Made by a program: the position numbers and the translations under genes
In this document: one piece after another, positions 35,785 to 44,773 of the stretch
How the letters are laid out: the number at the start of each line of letters is the position of its first letter
Position numbering within the stretch: the first letter of the stretch is position 1
The notes under the pieces: generated by a model
Database searches by the model: none
What the model was told of the DNA's origin: nothing
Seen by the model: only the letters and a program-made list of their open reading frames with translations
Origin: an uncultured Collinsella sp.
Lineage (GTDB): Bacteria > Actinomycetota > Coriobacteriia > Coriobacteriales > Coriobacteriaceae
Assembly: GCA_900550195.1 (NCBI GenBank)
Contig: URRB01000013.1
Location: 7,285-71,284, forward strand
Direction of reading: 5' to 3'
DNA length: 64,000 nt

Positions 35785-35916
35785 GAGTCCCGGGGAGGGC
35801 AAATATATAAGGTCGATCGCGAGTTCCGCACGAGCCGGAGAGCACTTAATGTGCTCTCCGTGCGAGTCAGGACTGTCCGAGCAGGCGACCTTATATATTT
35901 GCCCTCCTCGGGACTC
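35785..35916 (-). repeat. Nested palindrome element N2 (31-bp outer arms)
   Basis: Arms 35785-35815 and 35886-35916 are complementary with one mismatch. Read on the minus strand the centre carries TCGGACAGTCCTGACTC, then GCACGG, then an inner hairpin (CGGAGAGCAC/ATTAA/GTGCTCTCCG), then TCGTGCGGAACTC. Both blocks are identical to N1 at 20628-20763, while outer and inner stems are unrelated to N1. It sits 19 bp after the UPF0210 stop (minus strand). Confidence 0.93.
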
Positions 35917-35934
35917 CTCGCCCGAACCCCTCAG

Positions 35935-37299
35935 CTAGTTCTTCAGCGAGTTCAGCGGCGCCGGGAAGCGTCCACCACGGTGGGCAAGCACGGTGCCGGC
36001 GTTGGGGTTCACCGGCATGATGGGCGCACGGCCGAACAGGCCGCCGTACTCGACGCAGTCGCCCACGCCCTTGCCGATGGCGGGGATCACGCGGACGGCC
36101 GTGGTCTTGTTGTTGATGACGCCGATGGCCATCTCGTCGGCGATGATGCCGGCGATGGTCTCGACCGGAGTGTCGCCGGGGATGGCGATCATGTCCAGGC
36201 CAACGGAGCACACACAGGTCATGGCCTCGAGCTTCTCGAGCGAAAGCGCACCGGCCTCGACGGCGGCGATCATGCCGGCGTCCTCGGACACGGGGATAAA
36301 GGCGCCGGAGAGACCGCCCACGCTGGAGCTGGCCATGACGCCGCCCTTCTTGACGGCATCGTTGAGCATGGCGAGCGCGCAGGTCGTGCCGGGGCCACCG
36401 CAGGTGCCCACGCCGATGATCTCGAGGATACGGGCAACGGAGTCGCCGATGGCAGGCGTGGGAGCCAGTGACAGGTCGACAATGCCTTTCTCGACACCCA
36501 GACGGCGGGCGGCCTCGCGGCTCATGAGCTCGCCGGCACGGGTGATCTTAAAGGCGGTCTGCTTAATCTTTTCGGCGACTTCCATCATCGAGGCGGAGTC
36601 GGGGAGCGTCTCCAAGGCAGCAGCCATAACGCCGGGGCCCGAGACACCAACGTTGATGACGGCGTCGGCCTCGCCACCGCCGTGGACGGCGCCCGCCATA
36701 AACGGGGAGTCCTCGACCATGTTGGCAAAGCAGACAAACTTGGAGGCGCCAACGGAATCCTGGTCGGCCGTGAGCTTGGCGGCATCGATGATGGTCTGGG
36801 CGGCCATGAGCACAGCGTCCATGTTGATGCCGGCGCGTAGGCTGGCGACGTTTACGCTGGAGCAGACGCGGCTCGTGGTGGCGAGCGCCTGGGGGATGGA
36901 CTGGATGACGCGGCGGTCGGCGTCGCCGATGCCCTTCTGGACGAGTGCGGAGAAGCCGCCCAGGTAGTCGATGCCGAGCGTCTCGGCCGCGCGGTCGAGG
37001 GCATGCGCGATGGGGGTGAGGTCCTCATCCTTGCAGCACGCGGCGATCTGCGCCACCGGGGTGACGGAAACACGCTTGTTGACGATGGGGATACCGTACT
37101 CGCGCTCGAGGTTCTCGGCGGTCTCGACCAGATGCTCAGCCGTGTGCGTCACGTGGTCGTAGATCTTCGTGCACATGCGGTCGAGGTTCTCGTCACCGCA
37201 ACCCATGAGCGAAACACCCATGGTGATGGTCCTGATGTCGAGGTTCTGCTCCTCAACCATGCCGCGGGTTTCCGCGATTTCTGCGGGCGTGATCGCCAT
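35935..37299 (-). CDS. UPF0210 / PFL family protein
   Basis: 454 residues from ATG 37299 after GGAGCGCAAGG; the frame extends to 37356 without a ribosome site. Signatures include NLDIRTITMGVSLMGC, GGFSALVQKG, AVHGGGEADAVINVGVSGPG and GTCGGPGTTCALAML. The fold resembles pyruvate-formate-lyase/class III RNR glycyl-radical proteins, but the biochemical role is unknown. In many bacteria it is paired with a small ACT-domain protein (UPF0237). No such gene is adjacent here. Confidence 0.92.
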   Translation of the reverse strand: MAITPAEIAETRGMVEEQNLDIRTITMGVSLMGCGDENLDRMCTKIYDHVTHTAEHLVETAENLEREYGIPIVNKRVSVTPVAQIAACCKDEDLTPIAHALDRAAETLGIDYLGGFSALVQKGIGDADRRVIQSIPQALATTSRVCSSVNVASLRAGINMDAVLMAAQTIIDAAKLTADQDSVGASKFVCFANMVEDSPFMAGAVHGGGEADAVINVGVSGPGVMAAALETLPDSASMMEVAEKIKQTAFKITRAGELMSREAARRLGVEKGIVDLSLAPTPAIGDSVARILEIIGVGTCGGPGTTCALAMLNDAVKKGGVMASSSVGGLSGAFIPVSEDAGMIAAVEAGALSLEKLEAMTCVCSVGLDMIAIPGDTPVETIAGIIADEMAIGVINNKTTAVRVIPAIGKGVGDCVEYGGLFGRAPIMPVNPNAGTVLAHRGGRFPAPLNSLKN

Positions 37300-37345
37300 C
37301 CTTGCGCTCCTATCTGCCAAAACGAGTATAGTCTTATCTATTCTA

Positions 37346-37381
37346 ACGTGCCGCACGTGCCAAGTGGCGCATGCGGCACGT
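37346..37381. terminator. Hairpin between metH and UPF0210
   Basis: ACGTGCCGCA..TGCGGCACGT, 10-bp stem in the 108-bp gap. It lacks a T-run in the minus direction, so terminator function for metH is uncertain. Confidence 0.45.
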
Positions 37382-37407
37382 TTTGGTGCTCGGTTGTTTC
37401 CGTTGTG

Positions 37408-39966
37408 TTACTGCCCAAAGACCTCTTCGGCGATACGAGCGCTTTCGGCGGCGTCCTTGGCGTAGTAGTCCGCACCGATCTGCTTGGCGTATTCGGGGGT
37501 GAGTACGGCGCCGCCTACGATGATCTTGACGCCCGGCACCTCGGCATGAAGCAGCTTGATGGTCTCTTCCATGGCGACGACCGTGGTAGTCATAAGCGCT
37601 GAGAGGCCGACGAGTTTGATGTCGCGCTCCTTGACGGTCTTGAGTACCTCCTGCGGATCGACGTCGCGGCCCAGGTCAAAGACGGTGTAGCCGTAGTTGT
37701 CGAGCAGCATTTTGACGATGTTCTTGCCAATATCGTGGATGTCGCCCTTGACGGTGGCCACGCAGATCTTGCCCTTGTCGGCGATCTCGCCGGCGGGCAT
37801 CAGGCGCTTGATGGTGTCGAAGCCCACGCGTGCGGCCTCGGCCGAGGCCATAAGCTGCGGCAAGAAGAACTTGCCCTGGTCAAAGAGGACGCCAACCTCA
37901 TCGAGGGCGGGGATAAAGTGATTGTTGATGAGGTCCATGGCGTCATGGTCTGCCAGCAGACGCTCGGTCTCGGCAGCGATCTCGCCTTTGCGGCCCGAGA
38001 CGACCATGCGACGAATCGGGTCGTCGTTGCCGTCGGTGCCGGCGGTGCCAGCAGCGGGCACGGTGTCGGTCGATGCGGCCTGAGCTGCTGCCGGGTTTGC
38101 GGCGATCTTATACGGATCGGTCCAGCCGCCGTAGCGCTCGATGTATCCGGTCGAGCCCTCGTCCTCAACGCTCAGGACGCGATAGCTGTAGACGGTATCC
38201 ATAAAGCGCTTGGAGCCCGGGTTCATGATGGGGGCGTCCAGGCCCGCGCCAAAAGCGGCGGCTAAAAAGACCGAACCCAGCAGCGGGCGGGCAGGCAGGC
38301 CAAAGCTGATGTTCGACACGCCGAGCGCACATTTGACGCCCAGGCGCTCCTTGCACAGGGACATGGCGCGCAGGATCTGCTCGGCCTGGCGCTGGTTGGT
38401 CGAGGCGGTCATGACCAGGCAGTCGATGAGGATGCGGTCCGGTCCGATGCCGTAACGGGCAGCCTCGGCCACGATGCGCTCGGCGATGGCAAAGCGGGCC
38501 TCGGCGGTATCGGGGATGCCGCCTTCGTCGAGCGTAAGGCCGACAACGTTGGTGCCGTAGTGGGCGACCAGCGGAAAGATCTCATCCATGATCTGCTGCT
38601 TGCCATTGACCGAGTTGATGATGGGCTTGCCGGCGTAGCGGCGCACAGCGGCCTCGACGGCTGCGGGGTCGGTGGAGTCGATCTGCAGCGGCAGCAGCGT
38701 GGAGCCCTGGAGCTGCTCGGTGGCCTGTTGGATGATCTTGACCTCGTCGATCTCGGGCAGGCCGACGTTGACGTCCAGGATATCGGCGCCCTGTTCCTGC
38801 TGGCTGATGCCCTGGCTCACGACGTAGTCCAGATCGCCGTCGCGCAGGGCCTGCTGCAGGCGCTTTTTGCCGGTGGGGTTGATGCGCTCGCCGATGACGG
38901 CGATCTTGTGGCCGTCGCAGGGAAGGTCCACCACGGTCTGGGCGCTTGTGACCGACATGCTGGGCTTGCGGTGGCGCGGGCTGGGCGTGTGGTTGTCGAT
39001 AAGCGTGCGCAAGGCCGCCATGTGCGCCGGCGTGGTGCCGCAGCAACCGCCCACGACGCTCACGCCGTCGGCGATCATGCCGGCGACGGCCTCGGCGTAT
39101 TCGGGGGCTTGGATATCAAAGACGGTGTTGCCGTCGTCGTCTACATGGGGGAGTCCTGCATTAGCCTGCACCATAACGGGCTTGTCGGTAACGGTGAGCA
39201 TACGTGCGGCGAGTCCTCGGAGCTCGGCCGGTCCTTGGCTGCAGTTGATGCCCAAAACGTCGGCACCGATGGCGTCGAGCGTGATGGCGGCCACCTCGGG
39301 ACTCGTACCCAGGAAGGTGCGACCGTCTTCCTCAAAGGTCATGGTGGCAAAGACGGGCAGGTCGGAGTTCTCGCGGCAGGCGAGGACCGCCGCCTTGATC
39401 TCGGCCAGGTCGGTCATAGTCTCGATAATAAAGAGGTCCACGCCCGCGTCGACGCCGGCGCGCACTTCCTCGGCAAAGAGGTCATAGGCCTCGTCAAAGC
39501 TGAGGGTGCCTAAGGGACGAAGCAACGCGCCGATGGGGCCGATATCGCCGGCGACGTAGCGGGCGCCGGCCTCGCGGGCGCAGGTGACGGCCGCGGCAAA
39601 GACATCTGCCACGGTGGCGGCACCGTCGAGCTTGTGGGCGTTGGCGCCAAAGGTGTTGGCGGTGATCACGTCGCAGCCGGCCTCGACATATTGACGTTGG
39701 ATATCAGTGATAACCTGGGGCTCCTCAAAGTTGAGCAGCTCGGGCAGGGCGCCGGCCTTCATGCCAGCGGCCTGCAACATGGTGCCCATGCCGCCATCAA
39801 ACAGCAGGTGTCCCGTGCCCTCGATGGCCGCACGCAGGCGATCGTCCTTAATGCGCAGATCGTCGATCCTGCGCGTCTTGTACGTGGCACCGTTGCGACG
39901 TGCGGCATCAACGGGTGCCGCCAATGCAGTGCCGTCAGGATCATGAGTGATAAGCGGAGTAAACAT
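37408..39966 (-). CDS. metH: Cobalamin-dependent methionine synthase, lacking the reactivation domain
   Basis: 852 residues. Transfers the methyl group of 5-methyltetrahydrofolate to homocysteine through cobalamin. Residues ~48-340 form the homocysteine/zinc barrel (DGGMGTMLQ, GINCSQGP, GGCCGTTPAHM). Residues ~355-610 form the pterin domain (GERINPTGKKRLQ, DVNVGLPEID). Residues ~640-850 form the cap and cobalamin domains with DIHDIGKN, in which H744 is the lower cobalt ligand. The C-terminal SAM-binding reactivation domain of E. coli-type MetH is absent and instead is encoded by the gene just upstream. Its ribosome site overlaps that gene's stop codon. Confidence 0.96.
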   Translation of the reverse strand: MFTPLITHDPDGTALAAPVDAARRNGATYKTRRIDDLRIKDDRLRAAIEGTGHLLFDGGMGTMLQAAGMKAGALPELLNFEEPQVITDIQRQYVEAGCDVITANTFGANAHKLDGAATVADVFAAAVTCAREAGARYVAGDIGPIGALLRPLGTLSFDEAYDLFAEEVRAGVDAGVDLFIIETMTDLAEIKAAVLACRENSDLPVFATMTFEEDGRTFLGTSPEVAAITLDAIGADVLGINCSQGPAELRGLAARMLTVTDKPVMVQANAGLPHVDDDGNTVFDIQAPEYAEAVAGMIADGVSVVGGCCGTTPAHMAALRTLIDNHTPSPRHRKPSMSVTSAQTVVDLPCDGHKIAVIGERINPTGKKRLQQALRDGDLDYVVSQGISQQEQGADILDVNVGLPEIDEVKIIQQATEQLQGSTLLPLQIDSTDPAAVEAAVRRYAGKPIINSVNGKQQIMDEIFPLVAHYGTNVVGLTLDEGGIPDTAEARFAIAERIVAEAARYGIGPDRILIDCLVMTASTNQRQAEQILRAMSLCKERLGVKCALGVSNISFGLPARPLLGSVFLAAAFGAGLDAPIMNPGSKRFMDTVYSYRVLSVEDEGSTGYIERYGGWTDPYKIAANPAAAQAASTDTVPAAGTAGTDGNDDPIRRMVVSGRKGEIAAETERLLADHDAMDLINNHFIPALDEVGVLFDQGKFFLPQLMASAEAARVGFDTIKRLMPAGEIADKGKICVATVKGDIHDIGKNIVKMLLDNYGYTVFDLGRDVDPQEVLKTVKERDIKLVGLSALMTTTVVAMEETIKLLHAEVPGVKIIVGGAVLTPEYAKQIGADYYAKDAAESARIAEEVFGQ

Positions 39967-39975
39967 CGAGGGCTC

Positions 39976-40764
39976 CTAATGGCTGGAATAGCAGGTGGTG
40001 TGGGCGGCGCGGAAGCGGCAGTGCTCGCGCATGCGGCAGATATTGCAGGTGGGGCGGCTCTGGGCGTCGTGGACTTCGCCGTCGAATAGGCCGATCACCG
40101 CGGTCACGCTTTTGGTGGGCATGAGCAGGCTGGTGGGTGTGACGGTAAGCCCGATGAGCCGCGTGGCGTTGAGCGCATTGACGATCGAGCGCTGGGCCGA
40201 GAGCGGGCAGTCGCCGTAGCCGGGACTAAAGCGCCAGTTGCCGGCGAGCCCATGAACGGCGGCGTCCGTCTTGGCCTGCTGGTCCATTTGCTCAACGGCG
40301 GCTTCCACGTAAGCGGAGCACGCGGCGTCGAGCACGGCGCCCTCCAGGGGATGTTGGGCTCCCGTGGTGCGCAGGCGACGCTCGGCGTCCATGCCGAGGG
40401 TACATGCCATGAGCGCGGCAAAGCGGGCATCTTTGAGATGTCGATAGATATCGCGACCTCGCAGCTCAACGTTGGTGCCGACCAAGCGAATGCAAGGCTC
40501 ACTTTGTTCGTCCACGCCCGTGGCATCGACGGCAAATACGCGGCGCACGCCACGGGGCTCAATGTCCAGTTCCAGACGTTCAACGACAAGCTCAATACGT
40601 CGTGACAGTTCGGGCTCAATCTGCTGGCCGCCGTAACCCAGATACCGCAGCATCTCGGCACGGTCGACACGGGGATGGTGCGCAGCATCGACACGGTAAA
40701 GCGCCGGCGACGCAAGGTCGGCCGGCACTTCGACAGCGGTTGTATCGATGTGCGGTTTTTCCAT
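39976..40764 (-). CDS. Stand-alone methionine synthase reactivation-domain protein
   Basis: 262 residues from ATG 40764, which overlaps the metF stop (TAATG on the minus strand). It matches the AdoMet-binding activation domain of MetH, including the signature NWRFSPGYGDCPL and LNATRLIGLTVTPTSLLMPTKS. It probably supplies SAM during reductive remethylation of oxidised cob(II)alamin for the adjacent truncated MetH. The C terminus adds a Cys-rich tail (CNICRMREHCRFRA) not present in fused versions, possibly a metal or Fe-S site involved in electron delivery. Position between metF and metH supports the role. Confidence 0.9.
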   Translation of the reverse strand: MEKPHIDTTAVEVPADLASPALYRVDAAHHPRVDRAEMLRYLGYGGQQIEPELSRRIELVVERLELDIEPRGVRRVFAVDATGVDEQSEPCIRLVGTNVELRGRDIYRHLKDARFAALMACTLGMDAERRLRTTGAQHPLEGAVLDAACSAYVEAAVEQMDQQAKTDAAVHGLAGNWRFSPGYGDCPLSAQRSIVNALNATRLIGLTVTPTSLLMPTKSVTAVIGLFDGEVHDAQSRPTCNICRMREHCRFRAAHTTCYSSH

Positions 40765-41636
40765 TACCCCAGGCGCTCCATAATGGTCGCGGCGATCGCA
40801 GGACGGTTCATAGTGTACAGGTGCAGGCCGTCGGCGCCGTGCTCCTTGAGGTCGCAAAGCTGGCGGGCTGCATAATCTACACCAGCTGCCTGCAGGCTCT
40901 CGGGGTCATTCTCGTACTTGGCGAGAATCTTGATGACGGGGGAAGGCAGCGACGCGCCGCACATAAAGACCATGCGGCTGATCTGCGACTTGCCCATAAA
41001 CGGCATGATGCCCGCGGTAATGGGCACGGTGATGCCGGCCTTGTCGGCAAGCTCGCGAAAACGGTAGAAGCACTCGTTATCAAAGAAGAGCTGCGTCACA
41101 AAGAAGCTCGCGCCGGCGTCCTGTTTTTGCTTGAGGTGTTCGACCGAGAGGTTGAGATCCTCACAGGCAATGTGGCCCTCGGGGTAGGCTGCGGCGCCCA
41201 CGCAAAAGCCGGCGTCGACGAGCTCGGGGATGAGGTCGCGGGCGTAGGCGTAGTCGGAGGCGGGCTTGTCGTCCTCGGTTGCGCCGGCAGGGAGATCGCC
41301 ACGCAGGGCCAGGATGTTTTCCACGCCGGCGGTGCGATACTCGTCGATCTTGGCGGCGATATCGGCGTGCGAGCGGCCCACGCAGGTAAGGTGTGCCACC
41401 GAGGGTGTATCGAATTCGCTCGTAATCATATGCGCGATGGGGGCGGTGGTGGCACCGTTGCCCGAGCCGCCGGCCGAGCAGGTGACCGAGACAAAGCTCG
41501 GCGAAAGCTTGCACAGATTGCCTGCCACTTCGCGAGCCGTATCGAGGGTAAGCTCGCCCTTGGGCGGGAACATCTCAAACGAAACGGGTGCGGTGCCCTG
41601 GGATGCTGCCTGCTTAAAAACCTCGTCGACGCGCAT
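40764..41636 (-). CDS. metF: Methylenetetrahydrofolate reductase
   Basis: 290 residues from ATG 41636 after AGAGGAG; an in-frame extension to 41702 lacks a site. FAD-dependent reduction of 5,10-methylene-THF to 5-methyl-THF, the methyl donor for MetH. SFEMFPPKGE, FVSVTCSAGGSGN, LALRGDLP and FFVTQLFFDNECFYRF are family signatures. First gene of the metF / reactivation protein / metH operon on the minus strand. Confidence 0.95.
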   Translation of the reverse strand: MRVDEVFKQAASQGTAPVSFEMFPPKGELTLDTAREVAGNLCKLSPSFVSVTCSAGGSGNGATTAPIAHMITSEFDTPSVAHLTCVGRSHADIAAKIDEYRTAGVENILALRGDLPAGATEDDKPASDYAYARDLIPELVDAGFCVGAAAYPEGHIACEDLNLSVEHLKQKQDAGASFFVTQLFFDNECFYRFRELADKAGITVPITAGIMPFMGKSQISRMVFMCGASLPSPVIKILAKYENDPESLQAAGVDYAARQLCDLKEHGADGLHLYTMNRPAIAATIMERLG

Positions 41637-42062
41637 ATCGTGCTCCTCTAGATACGTAATAGTGTGATGTGTTGTAAGGATTCTACAGCACCACTGTGTC
41701 ACGGCGGAGTTTCACTCGCTATTTGGGGATACCAATCAAAGATGCCTTGCTATCGGCATTTCCTATAACAGAGCGGCTAATCTAGGCACGGACTATAAAG
41801 ACTGGTATCTGATGCAAAATACCAGTTAATAGAGCTCCATCCCAAATTGACTACCCTTAAACCATGGGGAGAGGTCTGCTATTTATACAGTTGATTGGCT
41901 GTTGAGGGTGGCAACGCCGCCTCGATAGGGTAACCTCATTGATTGGTTTCGCGACGGCAACATAACGGTAATGTCGCGGAAACACGGCGAGTCTAAGCTA
42001 TGACTCGTTCGTTAGTAATCAACACCGCTTCTCACGCGGTGCCGATACGAAGGGAGTTCCGT
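41637..42062. other. 426-bp divergent control region, metF / glutamine synthetase
   Basis: No gene. Dyads include ACTGGTA..TACCAGT near 41800-41827 and a hairpin TTTCGCGAC..GTCGCGGAAA at 41946-41984 shortly before the glutamine synthetase start. TTGATTGG occurs at 41891 and 41939 and inverted near 41733. No SAM or cobalamin riboswitch core was recognised. Confidence 0.5.
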
Positions 42063-44150
42063 ATGGCCGAACTTACTGACCGCTTCGGGACCATGGTGTT
42101 CTCTGAGGAAGTCATGAAGGACTACCTCCCCAAGGACATTTGGAAGCGCCTTGCTGCAACCCTCGAGGGCGGTGAGCCGCTCGACCTGGATGTGGCCAAC
42201 GCCGTTGCCCATGCCATGAAGGTCTGGGCCATCTCCAAGGGCGCGACGCACTACGCGCACTGGTTCCAGCCTCTTTCGGGCATTACTTCCGAGAAGCACG
42301 ACAGCTTCTTGGAGCCCAACCACGACGGCACCGCCATTACCAAGTTTACGGGCAAGAACCTCATCCAGGGCGAGCCGGACGCCTCCAGCTTCCCCAACGG
42401 CGGCCTGCGTGCCACCTTCGAGGCCCGTGGCTACACCGCTTGGGATCCCACCAGCCCCGCCTTTATCAAGGACGATGTCCTGTGCATCCCCACGGCTTTC
42501 TGCTCCTACACGGGCGAGGCCCTGGACAAGAAGACCCCGCTGCTGCGCTCCATGACCGCGCTCTCGCGTGAGTCTAAGCGCGTTTTGGCGCTGTTTGGCA
42601 AGACCCCCAAGAAGGTCGTTCCTTCCGTGGGCGACGAGCAGGAGTACTTCCTGATCAAGAAGGACGCCTATCGCAAGCGCAAGGACCTGGTCATCACCGG
42701 TCGCACCCTCTTTGGTGCTGCTCCCTGCAAGGGCCAGGAGCTCGAGGAGCACTACTTTGGCGCTATCCGCCCCACCGTCTCGGCCTATATGAAGGACCTG
42801 GACGATGAGCTGTGGGCGCTTGGCATTCCCGCCAAGACCAAGCACAACGAGGTCGCTCCCTGCCAGCATGAGCTCGCCCCTGTCTATGGCGAGGTCAACG
42901 AGGCCATCGACCAGAATCTGGTCATGATGGAGAAGATGAAGCTCATCGCCTCCCGCCACGACTTGGTCTGCCTACTGCACGAGAAGCCCTTCGAGGGCAT
43001 TAACGGTTCGGGCAAGCACAACAACTGGTCGCTTGGCACCGAGTCCGAGAATCTGCTCGATCCGGGCGACACCCCGCTCGACAACCTGCAGTTCATCGTC
43101 TTCCTCACCGCGGTGATTGAGGCCGTCGATAACTATCAGGAGCTCCTGCGTGCCTCCGTTGCCTCGGCCGGCAACGATCATCGTCTGGGCGCCAACGAGG
43201 CTCCTCCGGCGATTATGTCCATCTTCCTGGGCGACCAGCTTACCGAGGTTGTCGAGAAGATCATCGATGGCAAGGCTTCCGTCCATGCCACGCGCGGCGT
43301 GCTCGACCTGGGCGCCGATACCCTGCCCAAGCTGATGCAGGACAACACCGACCGCAACCGCACCTCCCCGTTCGCCTTTACCGGCAACAAGTTCGAGTTC
43401 CGTGCCTGCGGCTCCGAGCAGAACGTCTCCGACTCCAATCTGGTGCTCGATGCTGCCGTGGCCAAGTCGCTCAAGTCCTTCGCCGACGCACTCGAGGGTA
43501 CGCCCGAGGATAAGTTCCAGGACGCCGCGCTCGAGTACTGCAAGAAGGTCCTGACTGACCACCAGCGCATCCTGTTCTCCGGCGACGGCTACTCCGACGA
43601 GTGGCCCGTTGAGGCCGAGAAGCGCGGCCTTGCCAACAACAAGACCACGGCCGATGCCCTGCCCGCCTTTGTTTCCGATAAGGCTATCGCGCTCTTTGAG
43701 GAGACGGGCGTCCTGACCAAGGCCGAGGCTCAGTGCCGCTACGACTGCAAGCTCGAGAAGTACAACAAGCTCATGAACATCGAGGCCACCACGATGGTTC
43801 GCGAGGCGCGTCGTACCTATCGCCCGGTCATTACCGCCTATGCCACCAAGGTCGCTAAGGGCCTTGAGACTATTCGTGCCGCCGGTGCCGAGGCCGCCAT
43901 GCAGTGCGAGCAGAACACGCTCAACAAGCTCTGCAACGGTATCACCACCATCAACGACTCCATCAAGGCGCTCGACGCCGTGCATCAGAAGGCTGAGGCC
44001 CTCGATGGCCAGGAGCAGGCCAACGTGTACGCGCACGAGGTCGTTCCCGCTATGGATGCGCTGCGTGCCGCCGTGGACGCCATGGAGGAGATCGTGGCAG
44101 CCGACTACTGGCCGGTCCCGACCTACGACGACATCCTGTTCTACGTGTAG
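42063..44150 (+). CDS. glnN: Glutamine synthetase type III
   Basis: 695 residues, the large GSIII form rather than the ~450-residue GSI. Makes glutamine from glutamate, ammonia and ATP. Start ATG 42063 after GGGAG; the frame runs back to 42000 but lacks a site. GSIII features are ATHYAHWFQPLSG near the N terminus, VGDEQEYFLI, TKHNEVAPCQHELAPVY, GSGKHNNWSLGT, NDHRLGANEAPPAIMS and NRTSPFAFTGNKFEFRA. The helical C-terminal extension (residues ~580-690) is typical. Single gene with its own terminator. Confidence 0.96.
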   Translation: MAELTDRFGTMVFSEEVMKDYLPKDIWKRLAATLEGGEPLDLDVANAVAHAMKVWAISKGATHYAHWFQPLSGITSEKHDSFLEPNHDGTAITKFTGKNLIQGEPDASSFPNGGLRATFEARGYTAWDPTSPAFIKDDVLCIPTAFCSYTGEALDKKTPLLRSMTALSRESKRVLALFGKTPKKVVPSVGDEQEYFLIKKDAYRKRKDLVITGRTLFGAAPCKGQELEEHYFGAIRPTVSAYMKDLDDELWALGIPAKTKHNEVAPCQHELAPVYGEVNEAIDQNLVMMEKMKLIASRHDLVCLLHEKPFEGINGSGKHNNWSLGTESENLLDPGDTPLDNLQFIVFLTAVIEAVDNYQELLRASVASAGNDHRLGANEAPPAIMSIFLGDQLTEVVEKIIDGKASVHATRGVLDLGADTLPKLMQDNTDRNRTSPFAFTGNKFEFRACGSEQNVSDSNLVLDAAVAKSLKSFADALEGTPEDKFQDAALEYCKKVLTDHQRILFSGDGYSDEWPVEAEKRGLANNKTTADALPAFVSDKAIALFEETGVLTKAEAQCRYDCKLEKYNKLMNIEATTMVREARRTYRPVITAYATKVAKGLETIRAAGAEAAMQCEQNTLNKLCNGITTINDSIKALDAVHQKAEALDGQEQANVYAHEVVPAMDALRAAVDAMEEIVAADYWPVPTYDDILFYV

Positions 44151-44180
44151 GGCGTAACTGACATATCGTCACGGTATTGA

Positions 44181-44215
44181 GCCGGGGTCCGCATCATGCG
44201 GGCCCCGGTTTTTGT
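44181..44215 (+). terminator. Terminator of glutamine synthetase
   Basis: GCCGGGGTCCGCAT / CATGCGGGCCCCGGT (one G-T pair) followed by TTTTGTTT. Confidence 0.9.
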
Positions 44216-44287
44216 TTGCGAAGGACGCTTTGAAGCCCGTTTTGCCGCCGATTTGCCTAGGTATAAAGGGCTATGGGCAAAAAACGT

Positions 44288-44476
44288 CAAATATGAGTAC
44301 TGTCACAAGTCCTGTAACATTATTTATTTGCAAAATATGTAGTGTTACGCAACATATGTCCAAGTACTTAGCCGATAAACGTCTGCAATTTTTCCGCCGT
44401 AGGACGCCTGACGGCTAAATCGCCTTCTGAAGGCATGAAATCGCTGTTACTAAAATGGTAACAGTACTCATATTTG
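44288..44476. repeat. 189-bp segment bounded by 16-bp perfect inverted repeats
   Basis: CAAATATGAGTACTGT at 44288-44303 and its exact complement at 44461-44476. The interior is AT-richer than the host, has no ORF, and contains a GCCGTAGGACGCCTGACGGC dyad. It resembles a small non-autonomous element, or two facing copies of a binding site. Confidence 0.8.
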
Positions 44477-44514
44477 CTATTATTGCCCGCTGGCTTTGCG
44501 ATGATGCCGGGGTC

Positions 44515-44550
44515 CGCACCCTGTCGGGTTCGAATCCCGGCATATCGGTA
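44515..44550 (+). other. tRNA T-arm-like fragment
   Basis: TGTCGGGTTCGAATCCCGGC has a perfect T-stem and T-loop, and ATGCCGGG..CCCGGCAT forms an outer stem. No anticodon arm or matching acceptor strand lies upstream, so this is not a complete tRNA gene. Confidence 0.5.
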
Positions 44551-44552
44551 GC

Positions 44553-44583
44553 AAAAAGCCCGCTACCGCGAGGGTAACGGGCT
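44553..44583 (-). terminator. Terminator of tRNA-Glu (minus strand)
   Basis: On the minus strand AGCCCGTTACC / CTCGC / GGTAGCGGGCT then TTTTT, 12 bp after the tRNA 3' end. Confidence 0.88.
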
Positions 44584-44595
44584 CTTCAATTCAAA

Positions 44596-44672
44596 TGGTG
44601 CCCCCAGCGGGATTCGAACCCGCGATATCCACCTTGAAAGGGTGGCGTCCTTGGCCGCTAGACGATGGGGAC
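44596..44672 (-). tRNA. tRNA-Glu (anticodon TTC)
   Basis: Cloverleaf with acceptor GTCCCCA, anticodon loop CTTTCAA giving TTC, T-arm GGGTTCGAATCCC and encoded CCA (44598-44596). A TATACT -10 box lies at 44683-44688 on the minus strand. Supplies Glu-tRNA, one substrate pool relevant to the GatCAB system. Confidence 0.97.
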
Positions 44673-44730
44673 AGCGGGAAAGAGTATAGCAGACTTTTTT
44701 AGCTGTTCACATATCGTTGGCAAACTGAAA

Positions 44731-44767
44731 AACCACCACAAAGGTGCCTGTCCCCTTTGTGGTGGTT
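44731..44767. repeat. Palindrome, CCACCACAAA-arm variant, GGGACAGG-core family
   Basis: AACCACCACAAAGG, then TGCCTGTCC (the core in reverse), then CCTTTGTGGTGGTT. It lies 7 bp beyond the murT-gatD stop and could terminate that minus-strand transcript. Confidence 0.93.
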
Positions 44768-44773
44768 GGGGCG

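Noticed and set aside
41885..41935. GAGGGTGGCAACGCC, resembling a T-box antiterminator core
   Set aside because: The consensus is GGGTGGNACCGCG; the match is incomplete and no specifier loop or terminator could be drawn before the glutamine synthetase gene.
44475..44550. A second tRNA gene before tRNA-Glu
   Set aside because: Only the T-arm is present. No anticodon arm or complementary 5' acceptor strand could be found within 75 bases upstream.
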